Source: Bacillota bacterium (lineage in GTDB: Bacteria > Bacillota > DTU025 > MWDF01). Taken from it: 64,000 bases of DNA. The position numbers were made by a program, and so were the translations under genes. Shown piece by piece: positions 1 to 9,263 of the stretch. The notes under the pieces are model-generated. The model ran no database searches. It had not been told where the DNA came from and saw only the letters and a program-made list of their open reading frames with translations. The DNA is taken from positions 1 to 64,000 of the forward strand of contig JAKQNF010000015.1 in the NCBI GenBank assembly GCA_029565935.1, given 5' to 3'. Position 1 is the stretch's first letter. Every line of letters begins with the position of its first letter.

Positions 1-817
1 CGCCGCTTGCACGGATACTGCCTGTTCCAGTTAGGAACCAGGCAAGGGCGAAGGCGACGGCCATAAAGCAGGCTACTACCGCTAGTGCCTTCAACCTGGA
101 CTCTTTACCTTGCAGCATCGACAGGAGCACCGCGGTAAGGATGGCGGCACAGAAAGCTAAGGGCGATCCTGACACCATGAGCGCGACCCATGAGACGACG
201 GCGGATGCCGCCGAGACCACAAAGAGGAATCCTTTTACCATCCTGACTGCCCCTTCGCCCTGCCCATCGCCCCGTATGACCACCTCGAACAGCAAACCAA
301 AGGAGAAGGCCGAAAGCACAAGCGCGAGCGCCGCGAAGCCGTCAGCCGCGGCGAACGGGAAGCTCGGAGGGCCCGGTGCTTGCGCATCGGCGAAAGCCCA
401 TGCGAACAGCGAGTAGCCGAGCATGCCCGCCGACAGGATGAAGATTATAAAAAGAGTAGCCTGCCTTGCTTTAGGGACCATCCTCGAAGCCGCCCAGAAG
501 GCGGTCGCATACATCAGGTATGCCGGCACCGCCGTTAAGGTGGCCCCCTTGTCGGCGCTCCAGGTAAAACTGGCTGCGGCAAGCAGCGCCAACGCCAGTA
601 TAAGCGTCGACGCCTCGGGCATCTTCGCGGCCTTCCTGCCGATATCCTTCCTGTAGGCGACCTCCCCCGCCAGGGCCGCAAGGGAGATGGCAATCGCGAC
701 CGGCTGCAGGAAATACAAGACCGTGCCTCCCTCGAACAGCGTAAGGAAGATCGCCCCGGCCGATACCGCCGTTATCGCCGCCAGCTTGAAAGGAGTCAAT
801 ATGCCTTCATTCTCCAT
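1..817 (-). CDS. O-antigen ligase/polymerase-like membrane protein (3' end beyond window)
   Basis: Open reading frame that enters from the left edge with no stop; about 272 N-terminal residues are present. The start ATG at 817 has a perfect AGGAGG about 7 nt upstream. The product is very hydrophobic, with roughly seven predicted membrane segments separated by short loops. A WSADKGATL stretch followed by a hydrophobic helix resembles the conserved WS-x-D-x-GATL region in the N-terminal part of Wzy/WaaL-type O-antigen ligases, which act on undecaprenyl-linked glycans in the inner membrane. The C-terminal periplasmic loop that would settle the family is outside the window. It is transcribed divergently from the hydrogenase operon. 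The membrane-protein call is firm; the ligase call is moderate. Confidence 0.6.
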   Translation of the reverse strand, partial: MENEGILTPFKLAAITAVSAGAIFLTLFEGGTVLYFLQPVAIAISLAALAGEVAYRKDIGRKAAKMPEASTLILALALLAAASFTWSADKGATLTAVPAYLMYATAFWAASRMVPKARQATLFIIFILSAGMLGYSLFAWAFADAQAPGPPSFPFAAADGFAALALVLSAFSFGLLFEVVIRGDGQGEGAVRMVKGFLFVVSAASAVVSWVALMVSGSPLAFCAAILTAVLLSMLQGKESRLKALAVVACFMAVAFALAWFLTGTGSIRASG

Positions 818-1389
818 CGGAGCACCTCCTGTCCTTTCCCACATTATCCCACGCCTTGCCCTGCCGATATCAACCAACTTCCAACGGCGCGCCTCAAAGG
901 TGCCCTTTATGCATCCATCGTAATTCCGCTTTTACTTTTTCCATCTTTTTCTCCTGCATCTTTCTTTCTCACCGGACATATCAAATGCAATGTATTAGGA
1001 TGTTCCATTTTTAATACAATATTTTTAGAACTATCGCTTTCCAGATTACACACTCATGACATCTTTTATTTAGCCGTTATTTCCATACAGGCCCTTTATC
1101 TGGCATATTGCATAGTTAGTCGGTAAACGCCCTGCAGATTGCGATATTTTGAACTATTTGCCTCGAATGCAGGACATTTTATCATTTTCCACGAATCCTA
1201 GACACGAACCTGCGGCCCGGCAAACCTCCGATGGCTGATTGCGCTACTATACATACACGCATATTCGATAATTACCCACCGAATTGAACGTAAAATGTTA
1301 GAAAGACATTGTGAAATTCGTTACTAATCAAAACCGAGGACATAGTTTCGCGTGGTATCCAACCCCATAGTGACAGGAGGGATCTTCAA
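818..1389. other. Intergenic region between divergent genes
   Basis: About 570 bp, clearly more AT-rich than the flanking genes, and it must carry promoters for both the leftward membrane protein and the rightward hydrogenase operon. I see no convincing -35/-10 pair. A TATTCGATAAT stretch near 1262-1272 is the most -10-like sequence. No ORF with a ribosome binding site is visible on either strand. A Rex-like half-palindrome lies at 1309-1327 and is listed separately. Confidence 0.6.
1309..1327 (+). promoter_or_regulatory. Candidate Rex (NADH/NAD+ sensor) operator
   Basis: The sequence TTGTGAA, a 5-nt spacer, then TTACTAA lies about 65 nt upstream of hydC. Rex operators have the form TTGTGAA-N4-TTCACAA or TTGTTAA-N4-TTAACAA. 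The left half matches fully, the right half only partly, and the spacer is one base too long. Regulation of bifurcating hydrogenases by Rex is established in several anaerobes, so the location makes sense, but the site itself is weak. Confidence 0.3.
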
Positions 1390-1887
1390 ATGCCCTGCGC
1401 AGAATGTACTTGCAAGGACAAGATCACCAAAGAGCAGTGGGAGGGCCTGGATGCTGTCGTAGCGAAGCACAAATCCACCAGGGGCTCTCTCATACAGTGC
1501 CTTCACGAAGCCCAGGAGCTCATAGGTTTCCTTCCGATCGAGGTACAGAAGAGGATAGCCGACGGGCTCGGAATCCCCGTAGCCGACGTCTACAGCGTAG
1601 TCTCGTTCTATGCGCTCTTCTCCACGCAACCCAAAGGCGAGCACGAAATCAGCGTCTGTCTAGGTACCGCCTGCTATGTCAGGGGTGCCGATTCCGTGCT
1701 TAACGAGATCCAGGACCAGATAGGCATCAAAGCCGGCGAGACATCCAAGGATGGCAAGTTCAGCATCAACGTTGTGAGGTGCATGGGAGCCTGCGGGCTG
1801 GGCCCTGTCATCAGCATCGACGGCCAGACCCACGGAAGGCTCAAATCCGACAAGATCAAGCCAATTCTAGAGAAGTACAACAGCTAG
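1390..1887 (+). CDS. hydC: NADH-dependent [FeFe] hydrogenase, NuoE-like [2Fe-2S] subunit
   Basis: 165 aa, the usual length for NuoE/HndA/HydC. It has an N-terminal helical region followed by a thioredoxin-like [2Fe-2S] domain with the paired ligand motifs CLGTAC (C-x4-C) and CMGAC (C-x3-C). It would pass electrons between the flavin subunit and the hydrogenase subunit of a soluble cytoplasmic complex. The start ATG at 1390 follows a good ribosome binding site, AGGAGGG. It is first in a three-gene operon (hydC, hydB fusion, hydA) with gaps of 25 and 19 nt, the standard order of trimeric bifurcating hydrogenases. A four-Cys cluster near the N terminus (positions 3, 7 and 9 among them) is extra to the core family. 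Identification is secure. Confidence 0.93.
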   Translation: MPCAECTCKDKITKEQWEGLDAVVAKHKSTRGSLIQCLHEAQELIGFLPIEVQKRIADGLGIPVADVYSVVSFYALFSTQPKGEHEISVCLGTACYVRGADSVLNEIQDQIGIKAGETSKDGKFSINVVRCMGACGLGPVISIDGQTHGRLKSDKIKPILEKYNS

Positions 1888-1912
1888 CATGTAAAGCATT
1901 GGAGGTAATCGA

Positions 1913-4900
1913 ATGTCCAGCTATGCTTACGAGGTACTTGTCTGTGGAGGCGCCGGCTGCCTCTCGTCGGGATGCCAGGAGATCAAGGAACGGATCGAAG
2001 CCGAGCTCGAGAGTTCCAAGCTGGGCGAGAAGGTCAAGCTGGTCCTGACGGGATGCATGGGCCCTTGCGGCATGGGCCCTTCGGTAGTGGTACAGCCGGG
2101 CGGCTACTTCTACCAGAAGGTCAGGCCGGAGGATGCAACCGACATAGTCAGGGAGCACCTTTTGGGCGGCAGGCCCGTCGAGAGGCTCATGGTGACGGAC
2201 CCTTCCACCGATTCCGCCCAACCCACGATGGATGACATCCCCTTCTTCAACAGGCAGAAAAGGATCGTCCTTAGGAACTGCGGCATCATCGACCCGCTCA
2301 GGATAGAGGACTACCTCGGGCGGGACGGCTACAAGGCACTTAACAAGTGCATCACGAGCATCCCCCGCGAACAGGTCATATCGGACATCAAATCATCGGG
2401 CCTTAGAGGCCGCGGCGGAGCGGGCTTCCTCACAGGCCTAAAATGGGAGTTCACGTACAAGGCGAAGGGCGACGAGAAATTCGTGGTCTGCAACGCCGAC
2501 GAGGGCGACCCCGGGGCCTTCATGGACAGGAGCGTCCTCGAGGGCGACCCCCACTCGGTTATAGAAGGCATGGCCATCGCGGCTTATGCGGTCGGAGCAA
2601 AGCAGGGCTACGTTTACGTCAGGGCGGAGTACCCCCTTGCCATAGCGAACCTCAGCCATGCGATCAAGCAGGCAAGAGAGGCTGGCTGGCTGGGCGAATC
2701 CATACAGGGCACGAGCTTTAGCTTCGATCTGGACATCAGGGTCGGCGCAGGGGCTTTCGTCTGCGGCGAAGAGACGGCATTGCTCGCATCCGTGGAAGGA
2801 AGAAGGGGCGAGCCGAGGCCCAGGCCCCCGTTCCCTGCCCAGGAAGGCCTCTGGGGCAAGCCCACGGTGCTCAACAACGTCGAGACGTACGCCAACGTGG
2901 CGCAGATCATATTCAACGGCTGGGAATGGTTCGCGGCAATCGGTACCGAGAAGAGCAAGGGCACGAAGGTCTTCGCCCTCGCGGGCAAGATAAGGAACAC
3001 GGGCCTCGTCGAGGTGCCCATGGGCACTCCGCTCGGCGACATCATCTACGACATCGGCGGGGGCATACCCAACGGAAGGAAGTTCAAGGCCGCCCAGACT
3101 GGCGGGCCCTCCGGAGGTTGCATACCCTCACAGTACCTGAACACGCCCGTCGACTACGAGACACTCAAGGAACTCGGCACGATAATGGGCTCCGGCGGAC
3201 TTATAGTGATGGACGAAGACACCTGCATGGTGGACCTCGCCAAGTTCTTCCTGGCCTTCATCCAGGACGAATCCTGCGGCAAGTGCTCGCCTTGCAGGAT
3301 CGGCACGAAGCGTATGTACGAGATAGTCGACAGGATAACGAAGGGCAAGGGCAAGGACGGCGACATAGAGCTGCTGATGGAACTCAGCAGGATCGTGAAG
3401 TCCACGTCGCTCTGCGGCCTGGGCCAGACGGCCCCTAATCCGGTCGAATCCACGATACGCCACTTCAAGAACGAATATGTATCCCACATCGAGCAGAAGA
3501 AGTGCGAAGCTTCGACCTGTGCCACGCTCTTCGAAGCGCCGTGCAAGAACAGCTGCCCCGCTGACGTGGACGTCCCGCGCTACATCGCGCTGATCAAACA
3601 GAAGAGGTTCGACGAGGCCGTCGATTTGATCAAGAGGACGAACCCGTTCCCGGCGGTCTGCGGCAGGGTCTGCGACCATCCCTGCGAAGGGCACTGCAGA
3701 AGGCGCGATACAGACGAACCCATCGCTATAAAGGCGCTGAAGAGATTCGCGGCGGATTACGACAGCGTCCACACCTGCATATCCCCGATCGTGACGAGGA
3801 CCGGCAAGAAGGTGGCGGTCATAGGGGCCGGCCCGTCAGGGCTAACGGCCGCCTACTACCTGGCCCTTGCCGGGCACGACGTGAAAGTATACGAGGCTCT
3901 GCCTGTGGCCGGCGGCATGATGGCCGTCGGTATACCGGCATACAGGCTGCCCAAGGACACGCTGCAGCATGAGATCGACAACATCAAGGCGGCCGGGGTG
4001 GACATCAGGCTCGGCGTCAAGGTCGGAAAGGACATCCCTATCAAGACACTGCTGGAAGAGAACGACGCTGTATACGCGGCCGTCGGGGCGCATCTGGAGC
4101 AGAGCCTCGGCATACCGGGAGACGGCCTGCCCGGCGTCCTTTCGGCCACCGAATTCCTCAGGGACGTCGCGCTTGGTAATACGACCGGTATCGGCGGCTC
4201 GGTCGCCGTCATCGGAGGCGGGAACTCGGCAATAGACGCTGCGCGCACAGCCTTGAGGCTCGGGGCCGGCAAGGTGCACCTTGTATACAGGAGGATGCGC
4301 GAGGACATGCCAGCCGACAAGGCGGAGGTGGCGGCCGCCATGGAAGAGGGGATCGAGTTCCACTTCCTAACCGCGCCCGCCTCGATAGAACCAGCCGGCG
4401 GCAAGCTCAGGCTCAGATGCGACACTATGAAGCTCGGCGCGTTCGACAAGTCCGGAAGGAGGAGGCCGGAGAAGACCGACGGTACCTCCGACGTAGTCGT
4501 GGATAACGTGCTTGCGGCCATAGGCCAGAATCCCGACCCGACGTTCAAGGAAGGCCTTCCCGAGCTCATCACCACCAAATCCGGGATCGTCGTCTCGGAT
4601 CCGAACACCGGCGAGACGAGCGTGGAGAGGCTCTACAGCGGAGGCGACTGCGCCACCGGCCCCTGGACCGTGGTTGCGGCCATAGGCGCCGGCAGGAAGG
4701 CGGCTTTGGCGATAGACAAGAAGCTGGAGGGCGCCTGGCATCAGACCGCAGACAAGCCGATTGTCCGTACGCTGGTAGGGGAGGTCATCGAAGATCCCAT
4801 GCCGCGGGCCGTGATGCAGGAGCTGCCGGCGGCCGATAGGATCTGCTGCTTCAAGGAAGTCGAGCTAGGATTAAGGGTCGAGGACGCGCTCGCGGAAGCG

Positions 4901-4933
4901 TCAAGGTGCTTCCAATGCGACGTCCGGGACTAG
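1913..4933 (+). CDS. hydB: NuoF-type NADH/FMN subunit fused to a GltD/NfnB-like FAD oxidoreductase
   Basis: 1006 aa, far longer than a normal HydB (about 600). Domains in order: a thioredoxin-like [2Fe-2S] domain at about 1-100 (C11, C16, C48, C52); a NuoF core at about 110-520 with the glycine-rich NADH/FMN motifs GRGGAGF and CNADEGDPGAF, and the N3-type [4Fe-4S] motif SCGKCSPC plus a distal LCGLGQ cysteine; then, from about 535, a GltD-like module. That module has N-terminal Fe-S cysteines (including CGRVCDHPC), an FAD site VIGAGPSGLTAAYY, a second dinucleotide site VIGGGNSAIDAA, GGDCATGPWTV and a C-terminal RCFQC. It replaces the usual 2x[4Fe-4S] tail. The protein therefore offers one NADH/FMN site plus an NfnB-like FAD/NAD(P)H site. 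Start at 1913 is supported by GGAGG. Confidence 0.9.
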   Translation: MSSYAYEVLVCGGAGCLSSGCQEIKERIEAELESSKLGEKVKLVLTGCMGPCGMGPSVVVQPGGYFYQKVRPEDATDIVREHLLGGRPVERLMVTDPSTDSAQPTMDDIPFFNRQKRIVLRNCGIIDPLRIEDYLGRDGYKALNKCITSIPREQVISDIKSSGLRGRGGAGFLTGLKWEFTYKAKGDEKFVVCNADEGDPGAFMDRSVLEGDPHSVIEGMAIAAYAVGAKQGYVYVRAEYPLAIANLSHAIKQAREAGWLGESIQGTSFSFDLDIRVGAGAFVCGEETALLASVEGRRGEPRPRPPFPAQEGLWGKPTVLNNVETYANVAQIIFNGWEWFAAIGTEKSKGTKVFALAGKIRNTGLVEVPMGTPLGDIIYDIGGGIPNGRKFKAAQTGGPSGGCIPSQYLNTPVDYETLKELGTIMGSGGLIVMDEDTCMVDLAKFFLAFIQDESCGKCSPCRIGTKRMYEIVDRITKGKGKDGDIELLMELSRIVKSTSLCGLGQTAPNPVESTIRHFKNEYVSHIEQKKCEASTCATLFEAPCKNSCPADVDVPRYIALIKQKRFDEAVDLIKRTNPFPAVCGRVCDHPCEGHCRRRDTDEPIAIKALKRFAADYDSVHTCISPIVTRTGKKVAVIGAGPSGLTAAYYLALAGHDVKVYEALPVAGGMMAVGIPAYRLPKDTLQHEIDNIKAAGVDIRLGVKVGKDIPIKTLLEENDAVYAAVGAHLEQSLGIPGDGLPGVLSATEFLRDVALGNTTGIGGSVAVIGGGNSAIDAARTALRLGAGKVHLVYRRMREDMPADKAEVAAAMEEGIEFHFLTAPASIEPAGGKLRLRCDTMKLGAFDKSGRRRPEKTDGTSDVVVDNVLAAIGQNPDPTFKEGLPELITTKSGIVVSDPNTGETSVERLYSGGDCATGPWTVVAAIGAGRKAALAIDKKLEGAWHQTADKPIVRTLVGEVIEDPMPRAVMQELPAADRICCFKEVELGLRVEDALAEASRCFQCDVRD

Positions 4934-4952
4934 GGAAGGGAGGTTTCCTGGA

Positions 4953-6707
4953 ATGGTGAATCTGACGATCAACGGCAAGAGCATCAGCGTCCTAGAGGGC
5001 ACGACCATAATCGAAGCCGCCAGGACGGCAGGCATCAGGATCCCCTCCCTGTGCTACATGAAAGGCATAAACGAGATAGGCGCATGCAGGGTATGCCTGG
5101 TGGAAGTAGAGGGCGCGAGGGGCCTCGTTACCAGCTGTACGACCAAGGTGGCAGAGGGCATGGTCGTGAGGACAAACTCCCCCGCCGCCAAGCAGGCTAG
5201 GAAGGCCGTCGTGGAGCTGATCATCTCAAACCACCCCTATGACTGCCTTAAGTGCGTAAGGAGCGGCAAGTGCGAGCTGCAGCAGCTGGCGAACGACATG
5301 GGCATCAGGGAGATCGCATACGAGGGCGAGAGGGCGCACCACGAGCAGGACAAGTCCACCTTCTCGATAGTAAGAGATCCCGATAAGTGCATCCTGTGCA
5401 GGCGATGCGTCGCGGTGTGCGCAAAGGTCCAGGGGGTGGGGGCCGTCAACACCCAGGGAAGGGGCTTCGAGACCGTAGTGGCCCCGGAGTTCGAACTGCC
5501 TATGAATTCCACCTCGTGCGCGATGTGCGGGCAGTGCGTGCTGGTATGTCCCACAGGAGCCCTCACAGAGAGGGATTCAACTGGAGAGGTATGGCGCGCG
5601 ATCAACGATCCGGCCAAGCATGTCGTAGTACAGACCGCGCCGGCGGTCAGGGTCGCTCTGGGCGAGGAGTTCGGCATGGAGCCCGGCTCTCTCGTGACGG
5701 GCAAGATGGTGGCGGCGCTCAGGAGGCTCGGGTTCGACAAGGTGTTCGACACCGACTTCACGGCCGACCTTACGATCATAGAGGAGGGCACGGAGCTTCT
5801 GCACAGGGCCCTTTCTGGCGGCAAGCTGCCGATGATAACCTCCTGCAGCCCGGGCTGGATAAAGTACTGCGAGCACTACTACGGCGACTGCTTGGACCAC
5901 CTGTCGACATGCAAGTCCCCGCAGCAGATGTTCGGGGCGCTGGCCAAGACGTACTACGCCAAGAAGGCCGGCATCGATCCCGGTTCCATATACAGCGTCT
6001 CGGTCATGCCATGCACGGCGAAGAAGTTCGAGTGCGAAAGGCCCGAGATGGTAAGCTCCGGTTTCAAGGACGTTGACGCCGTGCTCACCACAAGGGAGCT
6101 TGCGAGGATGATCAGGGAATCAGGGCTGGACCTAAACGAGCTGGAACCGGAAGAATATGACGCCCCGTTCGGAATATCTACCGGCGCCGCCGTCATATTC
6201 GGCGCGACCGGAGGGGTCATGGAGGCGGCTCTTAGGACCGTGTACGAGATCATCACCGGGACGGACCTTGGGGAAAACCTCGATTTCGTGGACGTGCGCG
6301 GGATGGAAGGCATAAAGCAGATGTCGGTGAAGCTGCCCGAGAAACTTGCCGCGCCGTACGACAAGCTGTCCGGCCTCGAGCTCAAGTTCGCGGTGGCGCA
6401 CACCCTCAAGAACGCGAGCCAGGTCATGGACATGGTAAGGTCCAATACCTCCCCGTGGCACTTCATCGAGGTGATGGCCTGCCCGGGCGGTTGCATCGGA
6501 GGTGGCGGCCAGCCGATTGGGACGGACTATGACAGAAGGGTCATGAGGATAGAGGGAACATATGCCGCGGACAGATCGCTCAAGATGAGGAAGTCGCATG
6601 ACAATCCCGCCGTCCGTGAGCTCTATAATGACTATCTGATCGAACCTCTGGGGCACAAGTCCCATGAACTCCTGCACACTCATTATGAGGACAGGAGCCA
6701 GGTCTAG
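4953..6707 (+). CDS. hydA: [FeFe] hydrogenase catalytic subunit, HydA/HndD type (group A)
   Basis: 584 aa, the normal length for HydA/HndD. Fe-S relay in order: [2Fe-2S] (C34, C45, C48, C62), His-ligated [4Fe-4S] (H94, C98, C101, C107), and two [4Fe-4S] clusters (C146/149/152/156 and C189/192/195/199). H-cluster motifs are L1 TSCSPGW (C298), L2 MPCTAKKFE (C354) and L3 EVMACPGGCIGGGGQP (C510, C514), followed by a small-subunit-like tail. It makes or consumes H2 in the cytoplasm with electrons from ferredoxin and NAD(P)H through the two upstream subunits. The HydEFG maturases needed for the H-cluster are not in the window. The ribosome binding site is GGGAGG. Confidence 0.96.
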   Translation: MVNLTINGKSISVLEGTTIIEAARTAGIRIPSLCYMKGINEIGACRVCLVEVEGARGLVTSCTTKVAEGMVVRTNSPAAKQARKAVVELIISNHPYDCLKCVRSGKCELQQLANDMGIREIAYEGERAHHEQDKSTFSIVRDPDKCILCRRCVAVCAKVQGVGAVNTQGRGFETVVAPEFELPMNSTSCAMCGQCVLVCPTGALTERDSTGEVWRAINDPAKHVVVQTAPAVRVALGEEFGMEPGSLVTGKMVAALRRLGFDKVFDTDFTADLTIIEEGTELLHRALSGGKLPMITSCSPGWIKYCEHYYGDCLDHLSTCKSPQQMFGALAKTYYAKKAGIDPGSIYSVSVMPCTAKKFECERPEMVSSGFKDVDAVLTTRELARMIRESGLDLNELEPEEYDAPFGISTGAAVIFGATGGVMEAALRTVYEIITGTDLGENLDFVDVRGMEGIKQMSVKLPEKLAAPYDKLSGLELKFAVAHTLKNASQVMDMVRSNTSPWHFIEVMACPGGCIGGGGQPIGTDYDRRVMRIEGTYAADRSLKMRKSHDNPAVRELYNDYLIEPLGHKSHELLHTHYEDRSQV

Positions 6708-6737
6708 AACCGCGAAGTGATGGACAATGGGATAAAG

Positions 6738-6777
6738 ACGCAGATAGGCGGTGGGTAAAGCCACCGCCTATCTGTGT
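6738..6777. terminator. Hairpin terminator between convergent operons
   Basis: A perfect 14-bp inverted repeat, CAGATAGGCGGTGG and its complement around a GTAAAG loop, extended by three further pairs including one G-T. It lies between the ends of hydA and the leftward TRAP operon. There is no clear T-run on either side, so it may act bidirectionally, as an mRNA 3'-end stabiliser, or with Rho. Confidence 0.7.
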
Positions 6778-6836
6778 ATGGACGTCGTCAGCGCAGTCAA
6801 CCTGGATGTAATTGCATGTTGTACGAACAATCAGGT

Positions 6837-8774
6837 CTAATCTGCGGTTACGGCTTCCTTAACCCTTGATCTATCCCTGTTCCTATAGGCCAGGAACGCG
6901 CCCAGCGTAGTAAGAGCTATTCCGGTCAAGTTGCCGAACAGCGATGTAGTCATCATAAAGGCCCCGCCTACGCCAAGGATGATCCTTACAGGCATCTTCA
7001 GGTTCCCGAAAAGGTATCCCGTGGTGGCAGCCGCCAGAGCGTAGACACCTATGAGGGCGGTTCCGAGTATTATCGCTACTTGCCATATATTGGTATTGAT
7101 CAGCAGCATCTCGGGTGAGCTAATGAATATGAACGGGATGAGGAACGCAGGTATCGCATACTTGAAGGCCATCCATCCCGTTAAGTTCGGATCGGACCCC
7201 GCAATCCCCGCGGCCGTGAACGAAGCCGTCGCGATGGGCGGGGATATGACGGACAGCACTCCGAAGTAGAAAGCGAACAAGTGCGCAGGTATGCCATCTA
7301 TGCCAAACTTTATCAGAGCCGGCGCGGCAAGCGTCGAGACTATGATGTAGCAGGCCGTAGAAGGTAAACCTAGACCGAGGAACAGGCTGGCTATGGCTAT
7401 TAGTATCACGGTTGCGTAGTAATTGCCGCCTGCCATCGTTAAAAGTCCGTCTCCCAGGACGAGTCCAAGGCCCGTGGCTCCGAACACGCCTATCATGATG
7501 CCCGACACGGCACAGATGCTGGCTACCGGTATGGCGACCTGACCTGCATTCTCTAGTGTCTCAAGGAATCTCTTCGGTGTCATCCTCGTGTCGGCCCTAA
7601 GGTATGAGAGGACTATCGCCGATATTATCGAGTAGAAGGCAGCCCTGAGTGTAGTAGACCCTGTCATCAGGAAATAAATCAGGACTGCGATGGGAAGTAG
7701 CATGTAGCCCTTTTCCTTCATTATCTTCCATACGTTCGGCATATCGGCCTTGCATATGCCCTTAAGGTTGAGCCTTTGCGCCTCAAGGTCGACTACCACC
7801 CAGATCGAGAAGTAGTAAAGGAGCGCCGGGATTATCGCCGCCGTCATGATCTTGACGTAAGGGACCCCGAGGAACTCCGCCATTATGAAAGCAGCTGCTC
7901 CCATGATGGGCGGCATGATCATTCCGCCTGTGCTGGCCACGGCTTCGACAGTTGCCGCGAACGGGGGCGCATAGCCCATCTTTTTCATCATGGGTATGGT
8001 GAACACGCCCGTCGTAGCGACGTTTGCGACGGCGCTTCCCGAGATGGTGCCCAGCGCCGCGCTTGCGACTATTGCTACCTTTGCAGGTCCTCCCCTTGAC
8101 CTTCCTGCTATCGCAAGTGCAAGGTCATTGATGATGGCTGCAAGGCCGGTCTTCTCAAGCACCGCCCCGAACAGTATGAACAAGAACAGGAACGTAGCCG
8201 AGACACCCAGGGTTATACCGTAGATGCCTTCGGTCGACCAGACCATGTACTGGATTATCCTTCTGACGGAAAGACCGTAGTGTTGCAAAAAGCCCGGGAA
8301 ATAACGCCCGAAATAGGCATATATCAAGCATCCTATCATCATGTAGGGCAGTGCTTCCCCAGACGCTCTTCTTATGGCCTCTATCACCAGAACTATCAGT
8401 ATTCCGCCCACTATTAGGTCCAACGTGGTCAGTATGCCTGAGTTTGCGGCTATTAGATCGTATCTGTAGAAGACGTAGAAATTAGCCAACAAAGCCGTCA
8501 AGGCCAGGATCGGGTCGATGATATTCATTTTCTTCCTGGATGACTTCTTCGTTATCGGGAACAGCAAGAATAGTATGAACAGAACGAATGCCAAGTGGAA
8601 AGACCTTTGCTGTATAAGAGGCAAAGACCCGAAACCCGCGGTGTATAAGTGGAATAATGACAATGTGATAGAAGCTACTTTGATCACATTGCCCCAGAAG
8701 GAATTTCCGAGCTTCCTAGTCTTGCTGAGCTCGTCTGCATCCTCCAGGTTGAACTCCCTTTTTAATTTAGTCAT
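6837..8774 (-). CDS. TRAP transporter fused 4TM/12TM permease (TAXI type)
   Basis: 645 aa integral membrane protein with many hydrophobic segments. A small DctQ-like N-terminal part is fused to a DctM-like large permease, the size and layout of fused TRAP permeases that work with TAXI-family binding proteins. Family-typical stretches include GSAVANVATTGVFTIPMMKK and STGGMIMPPIMGAAAF. It imports a small organic acid by Na+ or H+ symport. The start at 8774 (MTKLKREF) is chosen because GGGGGT sits 7-8 nt upstream; an in-frame ATG 15 nt earlier has no good ribosome binding site. It is the last gene of the operon led by the GntR regulator. The substrate is unknown. Confidence 0.92.
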   Translation of the reverse strand: MTKLKREFNLEDADELSKTRKLGNSFWGNVIKVASITLSLFHLYTAGFGSLPLIQQRSFHLAFVLFILFLLFPITKKSSRKKMNIIDPILALTALLANFYVFYRYDLIAANSGILTTLDLIVGGILIVLVIEAIRRASGEALPYMMIGCLIYAYFGRYFPGFLQHYGLSVRRIIQYMVWSTEGIYGITLGVSATFLFLFILFGAVLEKTGLAAIINDLALAIAGRSRGGPAKVAIVASAALGTISGSAVANVATTGVFTIPMMKKMGYAPPFAATVEAVASTGGMIMPPIMGAAAFIMAEFLGVPYVKIMTAAIIPALLYYFSIWVVVDLEAQRLNLKGICKADMPNVWKIMKEKGYMLLPIAVLIYFLMTGSTTLRAAFYSIISAIVLSYLRADTRMTPKRFLETLENAGQVAIPVASICAVSGIMIGVFGATGLGLVLGDGLLTMAGGNYYATVILIAIASLFLGLGLPSTACYIIVSTLAAPALIKFGIDGIPAHLFAFYFGVLSVISPPIATASFTAAGIAGSDPNLTGWMAFKYAIPAFLIPFIFISSPEMLLINTNIWQVAIILGTALIGVYALAAATTGYLFGNLKMPVRIILGVGGAFMMTTSLFGNLTGIALTTLGAFLAYRNRDRSRVKEAVTAD

Positions 8775-8812
8775 CGTGAATACCCCCATGCTCTCGCAAA
8801 ACGATCAGGACA

Positions 8813-9232
8813 TCATGCTCCTTTACTGAAGCAGACCCTGTATATTTTCTTGTCGCCGAAGTAGTTGGCCCATATCTCGCGTCCTATCATCTTCAGCACG
8901 CCATGATACTCCTGAGGTATGAAACCTAGTGAGTTCCCGTACAGGTCCTCAGACAGATCTCCGTACTTCATAGAGATCTTATTGCCGGTACCCTGGTTGA
9001 AGGCGCACCATCCTATCGGCGCCTCAGTCCTCAGCATTTTGACGGGAACCTTGGCGGTGCTGATCATCGGGACCCATGCGTACATGGACTGGCCGGACAC
9101 CATCGAATGCTCCTGGACCCCGTCGAATGGCAGGGCTTCCCATACTTCGTCGCACAGCGCCTTGTTTCTCTCGTCCATCTCTATTACCAGGTTCACCTGG
9201 AACTCAGGGAACTTTACATGGATTTTACGCAT
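8813..9232 (-). CDS. DUF3830-like (cyclophilin-fold) protein, copy 1
   Basis: 139 aa without signal peptide. Features such as CDEVWEALPF, EHSMVSG, a short WVP strand and an FNQGTGNKISMKYG segment match the cyclophilin-like DUF3830 family as I recall it; its members often lie beside transport or amidohydrolase genes and have no settled function. The start at 9232 follows AGGAGGG; a GTG 21 nt earlier would put the ribosome binding site inside the coding region. It is clearly paralogous to the protein at 9794-10216, sharing CDEVW-ALPF, QGTGNKI-KYG and YHG-LK-REVW-like blocks. It is sandwiched between the TRAP permease and an unknown gene, so it probably handles the transported compound or a derivative. 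Confidence 0.72.
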   Translation of the reverse strand: MRKIHVKFPEFQVNLVIEMDERNKALCDEVWEALPFDGVQEHSMVSGQSMYAWVPMISTAKVPVKMLRTEAPIGWCAFNQGTGNKISMKYGDLSEDLYGNSLGFIPQEYHGVLKMIGREIWANYFGDKKIYRVCFSKGA

Positions 9233-9263
9233 CAATGCCCTCCTTTGCCGCACGAGCCGAAGC

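Noticed and set aside
1-923. Rightward ORFs of 77-91 aa at 141-923
   Set aside because: They are antisense shadows of the truncated membrane protein on the minus strand, whose reading frame is open from 817 to the left edge and has a perfect ribosome binding site.
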